Below are positions 1 to 8,479 of a stretch of 64,000 nucleotides of DNA, piece by piece. How positions within the stretch are numbered: the stretch's first letter is position 1; each line of letters begins with the position of its first letter. The notes beneath the pieces were generated by a model, which was not told the origin of the DNA, ran no database searches, and saw only the letters and a list, made by a program, of their open reading frames with translations. The stretch comes from Corallococcus soli (lineage in GTDB: Bacteria; Myxococcota; Myxococcia; Myxococcales; Myxococcaceae). The stretch spans positions 1,736,001 to 1,800,000 of the forward strand of contig NZ_JAAIYO010000001.1 in NCBI RefSeq assembly GCF_014930455.1. Reading direction: 5' to 3'. Position numbers and translations under genes: made by a program.

Positions 1-23
1 AGCCCCGTGGTGCGCTTCCCCAT
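1..23 (-). CDS. 5' end of a third tandem repeat-domain paralogue (partial)
   Basis: An ATG on the minus strand at 23 opens a reading frame (M-G-K-R-T-T-G) that leaves the window. It is preceded by the same leader found before the next two genes (CCAGGATAGC on the plus strand, just after the start codon). Those genes begin with similarly basic residues. I infer that a further member of the tandem family starts here. Only seven codons are visible, so the product itself cannot be confirmed. Confidence 0.4.
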
Positions 24-30
24 GCGCGCC

Positions 31-36
31 AGGATA
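31..36 (-). promoter_or_regulatory. -10-like hexamer TATCCT, leaderless type
   Basis: TATCCT on the minus strand ends 8 nt before the ATG at 23. The same hexamer with the same flanks (GCTATCCTGG) sits before the paralogues starting at 3366 and 6119. No Shine-Dalgarno is visible. Confidence 0.4.
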
Positions 37-87
37 GCCGCCGCCCTGTCACGCCGTCAGGCACTTCGGGCAGGACGTCCGCAGCGC

Positions 88-3000
88 TCAGGGGGCCAGG
101 GGGCTCCACACCGGGCGCACGTCATGGGATGGCGAGCCTTCGGCGGGCACGTCCAGCTCCTCGCGGTGGATCCGGTCCCTCGCGCGGTTCATGCCAAAGA
201 GCGTGTAGTGACCCGCGGGGACACGGCGGTAGGTCAACGACAGCCCCTCCCATTGCTTGAAGGGATGTTGGAGGATCTCCAGGCGTTCGGCGGCCTCCGC
301 GCTCGTGGGCATGGGCACCTGACCTGGAAGCAGGAGGACGGTGTCGAAGTCCCCCTCCGTCCGCAGCGCGAGGGTGACGCTGGAGCCCGCGGCGTCGAAC
401 GTGAGGGTGACTTCGCCGGTCGGTGGAACGGTCACGGACCGGTTGGGGAAGAAGAGCGGTTCGGAGTCTTCGACGGGATGGGCGCTCGCGGTGTAGAGGC
501 CGGGGGGCACGGCGCGGATGCTGAAGTCGCCGGGTGGGGGAAAGAGCTCGTGCCGGCTCCCATTGGGGCTCCAGAAGATGATCTTCGCGTGGGCGGGGCG
601 GCCCTGTGCGTCGCGGACGTGGCCCGACACCCGAGCGCCCCGCCCCAGTGAAGCCGTGAAGGTCTCTTCCTGCGCGCCCACCGACCTGCGCAGGGGCAGG
701 AACGTGGGCACCTCCAGTTCGACGGTGAACGCCGTGGCGGGCAGGCGCTTCAGCAGCAGGGTTCCATCCAGCTCCGGCACGACTTTGTGCGTGTCCGGGT
801 AGGGCGGGCCTTCCAGCGCCCCTTCCGAGCGGATCCGGTACGTGACGGCCACGGCGACCTTCGACCCCGAGTCGGCGCGCAGGCGTCCGTTGAACGGCTC
901 GCCCGTCTCCGCGTCGCGCAGCAGCACGCGCACCGTCCTGCCCCGTGTCAGCGTGAGGAGGCCCAGGTCCACGTCGGTGTCGTCCAGGGTGAGGGTGCGC
1001 TCCAGCGGCGCGAAGTCCCGGGCCTCCACCCGCAGCCTCCAGGCACCAGGCTCCTTCACCGCCAGTTCGAACGTTCCGTCGGGCTGCCGGAAGTACAGGC
1101 CATTCACCGTGAAGGAAGGGAGCGCCGCACCTCCTTCCGCGACCACGCGGCCCCGGACCTGCGGCGTGCGGCGCAGCACCAGCCGGACCTCTTCCACGTG
1201 GCTTCCCACCCGGAGCGTGTCCTTCCGGGACAAGGTGACGCCCTGACAGCGCGAGGGTTCGACGCGGTGGTCCTCCAGGTTCACCCACAGCTCATGGCGG
1301 GGCCCGCTCAGGTGCCGCAGGGTGAAGCGGCCTTTGTCGTCGGTGAGGACGCCCTTGGGTTCGTTCGTCTCCACGCCATCCACGATGTAGTCGTCGTCGT
1401 CGTTGCGGGCGCGGTAGTGGGGCGTGTCCCCGTCCGGGACCTGGGCGCGGACGGCGGCTCCGGCGAGCGGCTGGCCCCGGGTGTCCACCACGACGCCCCG
1501 CAGGGTGCGCCCCTCCTCCATCCGCAGCGCCACCTCCGGGTTCACTCCCTCCACGATGTCCAGCGGCAGCGAAGCGCGCTGATCCACCTCGCGCGTCGGG
1601 TTCACGGCCTCCACCACATAGGGGCCGGGCTTCAGGCCCCGGAGCGTGGCCCGGCCCTGCTCGTCCGTCCTCTCCGCGCGTTCGCTCCAGTTGCGCGCAT
1701 CGCGCTTCCACAGCGTCACCGCCAGGCCGGCCAGCGGGGCTCCCGCGGCGTTGCGCACGGTGACGGACACGCTGGCGCCCCGGTGCATCACCATCCGCAC
1801 CTCCTGGGAGGGGATGGTGACCGCGAGCCGCCCGGGCAGGAAGTCGGAGTCGTAGACGTCGAGCCATCCGGGGCCTCCTGTCGGCGCATCCAGGGTGAAG
1901 CGTCCGGCATCGTCCGTGCGAGCCGCGGCGAGCTGGGCCCCCGCTGGAGGGTCCGTCAGGGGTCCCTGGCGAAGCCAGAGATCCTTGTGAGCGAGCGGCT
2001 GACCTTCTTCATCGACGAGGAGGCCTTGCACGGAGACCGCGCGCGGGAGCGTGAAGTCGAGCGGCCCCGTGTCCCCGTTGACCAGGCTGAGGGTGGACGA
2101 CTCCATGAGATGTCGGTCGGCCCGGGCCATCACATGGGTCCGCACGGCGAGCAGGGGGCCCAACTGGTAGTGCCCGCTTGCGTTGGTGACGGCCTGCTTG
2201 CGCTCGGAGAGGCCTTCTTCATCCATGACACGGGTCGCGCCGAGCAGCGCTCCCTCGATGGGCCTCCCCGCGTCGTCGCGCACGGTGCCGTGGAGGAGCA
2301 CGCCGGGTTCGAGCGTGAGCACCAGGTCCTCCCGGGGACCGGTGTCGACGATGGCGAAGGCGTCCTGCGCCGCTGTTTGCGCGAAGAGCTTGTTCTCATG
2401 GGTCCCCGCCACCCTGAAGTCGAAGCGCCCCTGCGCGTCCGTGGTGGTGCGGTGGCGGGTCATGTCGTTCCAGGGCGACAGCATCCGGACGAGGACCCCG
2501 GGCGCGGGAGCACCTTGCGCGGACACCACCTGGCCCGCGTAGCGCGAAGGGCGCTGCAGGAGGAGCACCTGGGATTCAAGCGGGTAGGCTTCCTGGAGCA
2601 TGCGCGGGCTCCTGCCGTCGGCCGTGGCGAGGAGCGCGTAGTGGGCCGAAGGAAGCGGTCCGATGTGGAAGCGGCCTCGCGCGTCGCTGATCGCGTCGAA
2701 GAAGCGCGTGTGTTCGTGGGAGAAGACGGTGATCCGGGCTCCCTCGATGGGCTCCCGGCTGCGCACGTCCTGCACGACGGAGCCCTCGAAGACGTGCCCA
2801 TCCTCCAGAGCGAGCACCACGTCCTGCCGTCCTGTCATCACGTCGCGGACCTTCGCCGCGCCCGCTCCACCCAGGGCCCAGAGGGTGACGGCGCCCTCCG
2901 GGAGACCTTCGAGCACGAAGGTGCCATCCTCCGCGCTGGTCGCCTCCGCGAAGATGCGCGCGCTGCCTTCCCGGGCGCTCACCTGCTCCAACAGCTCTTC

Positions 3001-3366
3001 GTGCGCTTCGGCCCAGCAGTCCGTCAACCGGGGCGGGCGCGCGTCAGCCGCCAACGAGCCCGCGTAGGACGGAGGGCAGGAGCGCTCCGACAGCGTCTCC
3101 TCCGGCTCCACGCGCGACGCGGACACGCTCACGCCCGCGACGGGGCCCCGGGCATCCCGCACGAGCCCCTTGATGCGCAGGCTTCCGCCCGGCCGGGGCA
3201 CGGTGCGCAGCCCGCCACTGGAGCCGCCCGACGTGACCGGGCCGGTGGCGGCGCCACGGGACGCCCGGTTGGGGCGCTGCCCCTGCTGGAGCAGGAAGAA
3301 CGTCAGGAGCAGCAGCCCGACGCTGCCCGCGATGACGAGTGCCCACCGGCGATGGCCTTGACGCAT
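88..3366 (-). CDS. Membrane-anchored carboxypeptidase regulatory-like repeat protein
   Basis: This 1092-aa protein begins with basic residues and one hydrophobic segment (about residues 9-26) and no lipobox, so it is probably a signal anchor with an extracytoplasmic body. The body is a series of about 80-120-residue units with the pattern G-x-V-x-D-x-x-G-x-P-x-x-G-x-x-V, followed by T-D-x-x-G-x-F-x-L. This is typical of carboxypeptidase regulatory-like (CarboxypepD_reg / Cna-B-like) beta-sandwiches; no peptidase catalytic domain is present. Examples of the core are GLVRDARGPVAGVSV near residue 66 and VSGHVRDAQGRPAHA near the C terminus. The gene downstream on the same strand encodes a paralogue, and the upstream one at 6119 is another. 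A role in the cell surface or adhesion is inferred from architecture only. The start is supported by a -10-like TATCCT directly upstream. Confidence 0.85.
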   Translation of the reverse strand: MRQGHRRWALVIAGSVGLLLLTFFLLQQGQRPNRASRGAATGPVTSGGSSGGLRTVPRPGGSLRIKGLVRDARGPVAGVSVSASRVEPEETLSERSCPPSYAGSLAADARPPRLTDCWAEAHEELLEQVSAREGSARIFAEATSAEDGTFVLEGLPEGAVTLWALGGAGAAKVRDVMTGRQDVVLALEDGHVFEGSVVQDVRSREPIEGARITVFSHEHTRFFDAISDARGRFHIGPLPSAHYALLATADGRSPRMLQEAYPLESQVLLLQRPSRYAGQVVSAQGAPAPGVLVRMLSPWNDMTRHRTTTDAQGRFDFRVAGTHENKLFAQTAAQDAFAIVDTGPREDLVLTLEPGVLLHGTVRDDAGRPIEGALLGATRVMDEEGLSERKQAVTNASGHYQLGPLLAVRTHVMARADRHLMESSTLSLVNGDTGPLDFTLPRAVSVQGLLVDEEGQPLAHKDLWLRQGPLTDPPAGAQLAAARTDDAGRFTLDAPTGGPGWLDVYDSDFLPGRLAVTIPSQEVRMVMHRGASVSVTVRNAAGAPLAGLAVTLWKRDARNWSERAERTDEQGRATLRGLKPGPYVVEAVNPTREVDQRASLPLDIVEGVNPEVALRMEEGRTLRGVVVDTRGQPLAGAAVRAQVPDGDTPHYRARNDDDDYIVDGVETNEPKGVLTDDKGRFTLRHLSGPRHELWVNLEDHRVEPSRCQGVTLSRKDTLRVGSHVEEVRLVLRRTPQVRGRVVAEGGAALPSFTVNGLYFRQPDGTFELAVKEPGAWRLRVEARDFAPLERTLTLDDTDVDLGLLTLTRGRTVRVLLRDAETGEPFNGRLRADSGSKVAVAVTYRIRSEGALEGPPYPDTHKVVPELDGTLLLKRLPATAFTVELEVPTFLPLRRSVGAQEETFTASLGRGARVSGHVRDAQGRPAHAKIIFWSPNGSRHELFPPPGDFSIRAVPPGLYTASAHPVEDSEPLFFPNRSVTVPPTGEVTLTFDAAGSSVTLALRTEGDFDTVLLLPGQVPMPTSAEAAERLEILQHPFKQWEGLSLTYRRVPAGHYTLFGMNRARDRIHREELDVPAEGSPSHDVRPVWSPLAP

Positions 3367-3374
3367 GCGGGGCC

Positions 3375-3380
3375 AGGATA
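3375..3380 (-). promoter_or_regulatory. -10-like hexamer TATCCT, leaderless type
   Basis: GCTATCCTGG on the minus strand; the last T is 9 nt from the ATG at 3366, so transcription would begin at or within a few bases of the start codon. The flanks are identical to those of the paralogue at 6119. Confidence 0.45.
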
Positions 3381-3410
3381 GCCGCTGTCCCGGCGCGCGG
3401 GCTCAACGGC

Positions 3411-6119
3411 TCAGGGGGCGGGCAGCGTCACCGTGGCCGTCTCCTGATGGGTGGCCAGGAGGGTGACGCCCTGGTTGCGGCCACTCGCGAGCAGGCTGAC
3501 GGTGAGGACGACGGGCACCAGGGGCAGCCCGTCCAGTTCGACCGCGCCTTCCCCGTCGAGACTCCCAATGAAAGGAAGCGGGACGGGGGGCGCGTCTGGC
3601 GGGGGCGTGCCCTCGTAGCTGGCATCCACGATGACCTTCACTCCCGCGAGCGGCCCCGGGTGGGCTTCGTCGCGAACGATGACGCGTGCCTTGCGGCCCC
3701 GGATCATCACCAGGGTGCCCAGGTCCAGGTCCACGCCGGGCCTCATCACCACGTCCCGCCTGAGGTCGAGGAACCCCTTCGCGCGAAAGAGGACCTGCCG
3801 GGCGTCCTCTCCCAGCGCGACGTCGAAGACGCCGTCCGGGGAGGACACGGGCATGGGGACCGGCGCCCAGAGCGAAGCGGGCAGGGGCGCGCCGTCCGCG
3901 CTCACGACGCGCGCTCTCAGGTGGGGGCTTCGCTCCAGGACCAGCCGGACGTCGCTTCCGCCCGGAGCGACGTGCAGCGAGGAGGCGTCGGCCTTTCCTC
4001 CGCGAGAGCGCGCGGGCGTGAAGCTCCGGCCCTCCTTCCAGGCGACGAGCTGGTAGGTCGGAGCCACCAGGTGCTTGAGGACGAAGCGGCCGTCCGCGCC
4101 GGAGCGCACGCCCGTGCCCCGCGGGCCGCACTCCGCCGCGGAGAGCTGCCACGCGGGGACGTCGTCCAGCGGGAGGCAGGCCCGGACCTGGACGTCGGGC
4201 ACCGGGTGCCCCTCGGTGTCGACCGTCATCCCTTCGAGCGTGCGCCCTTCCTCGAAGCGCAGCGACACCACGGCCTGCGTGTGTTCCCCCAGCTCGACGA
4301 TGCTCGAAGCGGACTGCTCCAGCCCGGGAGTCCCGCGCAGGGCCTCCAGCGCATAGCGCCCGGCTTTCAGCCCCCGCAGCGAGAAGCCGCCCGCCGCGTC
4401 CACGGTGCCGGCGCGTGCCTCGCCACTGCCGGGGGCCATGTTCCAGAGCTGGACCTCCACGGACGGCATGGGCTGCCCCTTCGCGTCCAAGACCGTGCCG
4501 GACACGGAGGCCCCCCGTCGCAGCACCACGCGCAGCCCCGTCGCGGGCACCTTCACGGAGACCTTCTCTGGCATGAAGTCCGCGGCCCCGGCCCAGAGCC
4601 TGGCGGGTCCTTCGCCCGCGGTCTCCAGCAGGAAGCGCCCCGCCTCGTCCGACACGGTGTTCTCGTCCTGCTGGGCGGCCCGGTCCCGGTTGATGTAGAT
4701 GGAGGGGTCGCTGCCTGGCGCAAGCCTCAGGGTAACGCCCGCGAGTGGCCTGCCTTCGGTGTCGACGACGAGGCCCTCGACCGACACGGCGCGGGAGAGT
4801 GTGAAGTCCCACGCGTGGGCGGAGGCGTCCTGCTGGGAAACATGCTCCGTCCTGTTCAAGAAGTGGGCGCGCGTGAGGGAGAGCTTCAGCTCGGACGCCA
4901 GCACCGGCCCCAGCCGGTAGTGGCCTGCCATGTCGGTGACGGCTTCCGGGCTCGGGGCGTCGCCCAGGACCATCCCCTGCGCGCTCAGGCGCACGCCGTC
5001 CAGGGGCCTGCCCTGCTCGTCCCGCACGGTGCCCTCCAGGAAGGTGGTCGGCTTCATCCGGATGAAGGCCTGCTCCAGGGAGGGCTGTGCAATGGCGTCG
5101 CCGTAGGCGGTCCTCTTGGAGTCCCAGGCCCAGAGCCGGTGCTCGACGTCCGGGACCTCCTCGAAGGTGAAGCGCCCCTGGGCATCGCTCCGGGTGCTCC
5201 TCACGTCGCCGCTTCCAATGCCCGAATGCAGGTTCACGGTGACGACCCCGGCGGGCAGTCCCTGGGGGGTGAAGACCTGGCCCTCCAGCCGCTCCATCCG
5301 GTGGAGCGTGAGGACCACCTCCACGTCGGCGTCGAGCCACAGCGCTTCGCGGAAGAGGCCCGGTCGCCACCCCCGCGCGCTCGCGACCTCCAGGTAGCGT
5401 CCCGGGGGAAGGGGGCCCACGCGGAAGCGCCCCTGGGCGTCCGCGAGCGCGTCGAAGAAGCGGGTGTGCGCTTCGTGCAGCACCGTCACCCGGGCCCCGG
5501 GAAGGGGCGTTCGTCCATCCTGCGCCGTCACCACGCCGGAGAGCTGGAAGCCCTGCTCCAGCAACAGCTCCACGGCGTCGCCGCCCGCCGGGACTCGAGG
5601 GCGCATCACCGCGCCGTGCTCGCCCAGGGCCCAGAGGGTGAAGGCTCCCGGGGGCAGTCCCTGGAGGACGAAGGCGCCGTCCTCCGCCGTGGTCGTCTCC
5701 GCGAACACGGGTGCTTCGCCTTCGCGCAGCTCCACCAGACCGGCGACCTCCGCCTCCCGGTCCAGGAGGCAGTCGGCGTCCAGCAACCGCTCGTCGAACA
5801 TGGTGGCCTCGCCCTCTCCAGGGCACGGCCGCTCCGACAGGGTCTCCGCGTCCACGCGGGAGGCGGACACGCGCACGCCCCGGACAGGCCCCCGCGCATC
5901 GCGCACCACGCCCTGGATGCGCAGGCTTCCGGTGGGCCTGGGCGCGGCGGGCTTCGTCGCCCTTGCCGTGCCCGAGCTCCCGGCGATGGCGTCGGACGGT
6001 CGCGAGGCCGGAGTCCGGAACGCACCGTCCCTCCCCGGCAGCGGCATCACCCAGAACAGCCCGACGACGACGACGACGACCGCGCCCGCCAACCACCTGG
6101 GTCCCATCCGCTTTCGCAT
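3411..6119 (-). CDS. Membrane-anchored carboxypeptidase regulatory-like repeat protein (paralogue)
   Basis: This 902-aa protein starts M-R-K-R-M-G-P with a single hydrophobic anchor (about residues 9-23). It continues with serial beta-sandwich units of the same kind as the neighbouring 1092-aa protein. The first unit (GVVRDARGPVRGVRVSAS) is nearly identical to that of the neighbour, which supports tandem duplication followed by divergence in length. The frame is open further upstream (to 6308), but I place the start at 6119. There the hydrophobic anchor follows directly, and the leader motif GCTATCCTGG sits at the same distance as in the paralogue. No enzyme motif is seen. Surface location is inferred. 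Confidence 0.83.
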   Translation of the reverse strand: MRKRMGPRWLAGAVVVVVVGLFWVMPLPGRDGAFRTPASRPSDAIAGSSGTARATKPAAPRPTGSLRIQGVVRDARGPVRGVRVSASRVDAETLSERPCPGEGEATMFDERLLDADCLLDREAEVAGLVELREGEAPVFAETTTAEDGAFVLQGLPPGAFTLWALGEHGAVMRPRVPAGGDAVELLLEQGFQLSGVVTAQDGRTPLPGARVTVLHEAHTRFFDALADAQGRFRVGPLPPGRYLEVASARGWRPGLFREALWLDADVEVVLTLHRMERLEGQVFTPQGLPAGVVTVNLHSGIGSGDVRSTRSDAQGRFTFEEVPDVEHRLWAWDSKRTAYGDAIAQPSLEQAFIRMKPTTFLEGTVRDEQGRPLDGVRLSAQGMVLGDAPSPEAVTDMAGHYRLGPVLASELKLSLTRAHFLNRTEHVSQQDASAHAWDFTLSRAVSVEGLVVDTEGRPLAGVTLRLAPGSDPSIYINRDRAAQQDENTVSDEAGRFLLETAGEGPARLWAGAADFMPEKVSVKVPATGLRVVLRRGASVSGTVLDAKGQPMPSVEVQLWNMAPGSGEARAGTVDAAGGFSLRGLKAGRYALEALRGTPGLEQSASSIVELGEHTQAVVSLRFEEGRTLEGMTVDTEGHPVPDVQVRACLPLDDVPAWQLSAAECGPRGTGVRSGADGRFVLKHLVAPTYQLVAWKEGRSFTPARSRGGKADASSLHVAPGGSDVRLVLERSPHLRARVVSADGAPLPASLWAPVPMPVSSPDGVFDVALGEDARQVLFRAKGFLDLRRDVVMRPGVDLDLGTLVMIRGRKARVIVRDEAHPGPLAGVKVIVDASYEGTPPPDAPPVPLPFIGSLDGEGAVELDGLPLVPVVLTVSLLASGRNQGVTLLATHQETATVTLPAP

Positions 6120-6127
6120 GTGGGGCC

Positions 6128-6133
6128 AGGATA
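6128..6133 (-). promoter_or_regulatory. -10-like hexamer TATCCT, leaderless type
   Basis: The last base of TATCCT (minus strand) is 9 nt from the ATG at 6119. It is the third occurrence of this leader in the tandem family. No Shine-Dalgarno lies between it and the start. Confidence 0.45.
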
Positions 6134-6156
6134 GCAGCGCGGTCGCCGCTCCCGGC

Positions 6157-6525
6157 TCAGGGCGTCGCGAATCCCACGGCGCGCGCTTCCATGTCCGATG
6201 GCTCCTCGCGGAAGGCCACCCAGCCCTTCCGTTCGGAGTGACGGGGCACGTACGCCAGCACGAACTCCGCCTCCTCGGCGCCCTCGCCGCGCAGGGACAC
6301 GCGCACATGGACCTCCTCGGCCGTCATGTCGCCGTGGTTCGCCACGGTGACGGGCACCCGCCACTCGTAGGCGCCGCGCACCGGCGTGCCCACGGTGACG
6401 GTCAGGTCCGGGGGGCTGTCTCCCCGGGTCCAGGTGTCCACCGCGAGGTAGCCCAGCACCAGCGCCACGAGCACGCAGCTGGACGCGAAGACGATGCCCT
6501 CCAGCCAGTTCCAGGGGGTCTTCAT
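6157..6525 (-). CDS. TIGR02588-type small membrane-anchored protein
   Basis: This 122-aa protein has an N-terminal membrane segment (about residues 9-28, rich in V, L and A), followed by a short exported domain containing VTVANHGDMTAEEVHV, which resembles an immunoglobulin-like beta fold. Its ATG overlaps the stop of the upstream multi-pass membrane protein by 4 nt (ATGA), so the two are translationally coupled. This pair matches the arrangement of the TIGR02587 and TIGR02588 families, which are found side by side and have no known function. The frame extends upstream, but the coupling and the hydrophobic N terminus fix the start. Confidence 0.75.
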   Translation of the reverse strand: MKTPWNWLEGIVFASSCVLVALVLGYLAVDTWTRGDSPPDLTVTVGTPVRGAYEWRVPVTVANHGDMTAEEVHVRVSLRGEGAEEAEFVLAYVPRHSERKGWVAFREEPSDMEARAVGFATP

Positions 6526-7394
6526 GATTGGATGAGCAGCCTTCCCGCGGACGCGCCGAGCGTCGACGCCAGTCCCAGCACCACCACCTGCGCCACGCAG
6601 ACGCCCAGGCCGTTGCCGGCGAACCGCCCGAAGAACCAGAGCACCAGCGCGCTGCACACGAGCGCCAGCGCGTACGTGACGACCGTCCCGGCCAGCACGT
6701 CCCGGCGCATGCGGCGGCGCGTGAAGCGGTGCGCCTTCGTGAAGTCGCTCTGGAAGAGGATGAGCCCGCCCAGCAGCATCGACAGCAGGGCGAGCCCCAG
6801 CAGGCGCCCCGGGGGCGTCTCCAGGGCGATCATCACGATCTCCTCCGTGGGCGCCACGTTGGCGGCGAACAGGGTGGCCCCGCAGAACGCGATGACGAGC
6901 TGCGCGGGGACGTGCTCCGCGGACTCCAGCCGCCGCTTGTCCTCCTCCGGATCCTCCTCCCGGTGCTGTCCGCCGAACTGCGCGGAGCCCACCGACACGC
7001 CGATGGCCACCGTGCCCGCCTCCACCACGACCATGCCCACGGCTTCCTGCAACGACGTGCCCTCCGTGATGCGGCCGATGAGCACCAGCACGCCCGTGGA
7101 CACGACGAGCCCCAGGCCCAGCTCCTCCAGCGAGTCCGTGAAGACGCCGAACCAGTCCACGTCCCGGCGGAAGCCCCCGAAGCGGTTGTAGCCGAGCAGC
7201 AGCACGTACGTGCCCACCAGGTAGCCCAGCACGCTCAAGGGGTGGGAGATGAAGCCCGCCCACCACACCTCCATCGTGTAGAGCAGCGGCAGGCTGAAGA
7301 GCAGCCCGCCCGCGATGCCCCGGCCGTACTCGCGCAGGGAGTCCCGCACCGGACGGCGGCGAGGGGGCGCGTGGGCGGGAGGGGCGTCGGCCAT
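6522..7394 (-). CDS. TIGR02587-type integral membrane protein
   Basis: A 290-aa protein with about seven hydrophobic segments separated by short charged loops. After a basic, proline-rich N terminus come the segment G-G-L-L-F-S-L-P-L-L-Y-T-M-E-V-W-W and several V/L/A-rich helices. The composition and the adjacent small partner fit the TIGR02587 putative integral membrane family. It is the first gene of a two-gene unit and is transcribed divergently from purU across 211 bp. A TAGACT hexamer lies 11 nt before the ATG and no Shine-Dalgarno is present. The function is unknown. Confidence 0.75.
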   Translation of the reverse strand: MADAPPAHAPPRRRPVRDSLREYGRGIAGGLLFSLPLLYTMEVWWAGFISHPLSVLGYLVGTYVLLLGYNRFGGFRRDVDWFGVFTDSLEELGLGLVVSTGVLVLIGRITEGTSLQEAVGMVVVEAGTVAIGVSVGSAQFGGQHREEDPEEDKRRLESAEHVPAQLVIAFCGATLFAANVAPTEEIVMIALETPPGRLLGLALLSMLLGGLILFQSDFTKAHRFTRRRMRRDVLAGTVVTYALALVCSALVLWFFGRFAGNGLGVCVAQVVVLGLASTLGASAGRLLIQS

Positions 7395-7404
7395 GGCAGC
7401 CCGG

Positions 7405-7410
7405 AGTCTA
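7405..7410 (-). promoter_or_regulatory. -10-like hexamer TAGACT, leaderless type
   Basis: TAGACT on the minus strand, 11 nt from the ATG at 7394. It faces a similar element (TAGAGT) driving purU on the other strand. Confidence 0.4.
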
Positions 7411-7588
7411 GGTTCGCCTCTCCGGGAGGGAAGCCTTGGGGAGGGGAATCGCGCGCGGGGGGAGCTGCATGCCCTCCAGTCAACGCGGCGGGGCCCCGGG
7501 CCCGGGTGGGCCGGGAGCGAACGTCAGGCACGCCACGCTGCCCTCCTGTCGCGCGGGAGGCCCTGGCCCCGGCGGGGCGGATGGCCGC

Positions 7589-7594
7589 TAGAGT
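7589..7594 (+). promoter_or_regulatory. -10-like hexamer TAGAGT before purU
   Basis: TAGAGT in the context CGCTAGAGTCGG, 12 nt before the ATG at 7606. This predicts a leader of only a few bases. No Shine-Dalgarno is present. Confidence 0.4.
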
Positions 7595-7605
7595 CGGCGC
7601 CGTCC

Positions 7606-8469
7606 ATGACCGAGCGCCCCTCCGAGTACATCCTCACGCTGTCGTGCCCGGATCAGCGTGGCATCGTCCACGCCGTCTCCGGGTGGCTGACCGAGCACGG
7701 CTGCAACATCATCGACAGCGCGCAGTACGGAGACCCGCGGACGCGGCTGTTCTTCATGCGCGTGCACTTCGCGGACGAGGTGTCCAAGACTGAGCCCGCG
7801 TCCCTGCGTGAGGCGTTCGCGCAGCTGGCGCCGCGCTTCTCCATGGACTGGCACCTGCACGACGCGGCGGAGAAGCCCCGGGTGCTGCTGCTCGTCTCCA
7901 AGATTGGCCACTGCCTGAACGACCTGCTGTATCGCTACCGCAGCGGCATCCTGCCGGTGGAGATACCCGCCATCGTCTCCAACCACCGGGACTTCTACCA
8001 ACTGGCCGCGTCCCACGACATCCCGTTCCACCACCTGCCGGTGACGCCGGAGAACAAGGCCCAGCAGGAGGCGCGGTTGCTGGAGCTGGTGCGCGAGCAG
8101 CGCGTGGACCTGGTGGTGCTCGCCCGGTACATGCAGATCCTCTCCGCGCAGACGTGTGATGCGCTGCGCGGGCGGCTCATCAACATCCACCACTCGTTCC
8201 TGCCCAGCTTCAAGGGCGCGAGGCCCTACCAGCAGGCGTATGACCGGGGCGTGAAGCTGATTGGCGCGACGGCCCACTTCGTCACCGGGGACCTGGACGA
8301 GGGACCCATCATCGAACAGGACGTGGAGCGCGTGGACCACACCCTGTCGCCCGAGGCGCTGACCGCGATGGGCCGGGACGTGGAGAGCGTGGTGCTGGGC
8401 CGCGCGGTGACGTGGTTCGTGCAGCACCGCATCCTGCTCAACGGCGACAAGACGGTCGTCTTCCGCTGA
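7606..8469 (+). CDS. purU: Formyltetrahydrofolate deformylase
   Basis: This 287-aa protein hydrolyses 10-formyl-tetrahydrofolate to formate and tetrahydrofolate, balancing one-carbon pools for purine and methionine synthesis. Residues about 1-85 form an ACT domain (ILTLSCPDQRGIVHAVSGW), and residues about 90-287 the formyltransferase-like hydrolase fold. The latter carries the signature NIHHSFLPSFKGARPYQQAY and the downstream H-F-V-T-x-x-L-D-x-G-P-I-I segment with the catalytic aspartate. The length is normal for the family (about 280-290). The frame is open upstream, but the ACT domain begins directly after the ATG at 7606. Confidence 0.95.
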   Translation: MTERPSEYILTLSCPDQRGIVHAVSGWLTEHGCNIIDSAQYGDPRTRLFFMRVHFADEVSKTEPASLREAFAQLAPRFSMDWHLHDAAEKPRVLLLVSKIGHCLNDLLYRYRSGILPVEIPAIVSNHRDFYQLAASHDIPFHHLPVTPENKAQQEARLLELVREQRVDLVVLARYMQILSAQTCDALRGRLINIHHSFLPSFKGARPYQQAYDRGVKLIGATAHFVTGDLDEGPIIEQDVERVDHTLSPEALTAMGRDVESVVLGRAVTWFVQHRILLNGDKTVVFR

Positions 8470-8479
8470 CGAGCGGGCG

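Noticed and set aside
787..3381. Long plus-strand open frame antisense to the 1092-aa gene
   Set aside because: Arg/His/Gly-rich composition with no domain; it mirrors the real gene on the minus strand. This is a usual shadow frame in DNA of this GC content. The same applies to similar long frames opposite elbD, treY, glgX and the HK gene.
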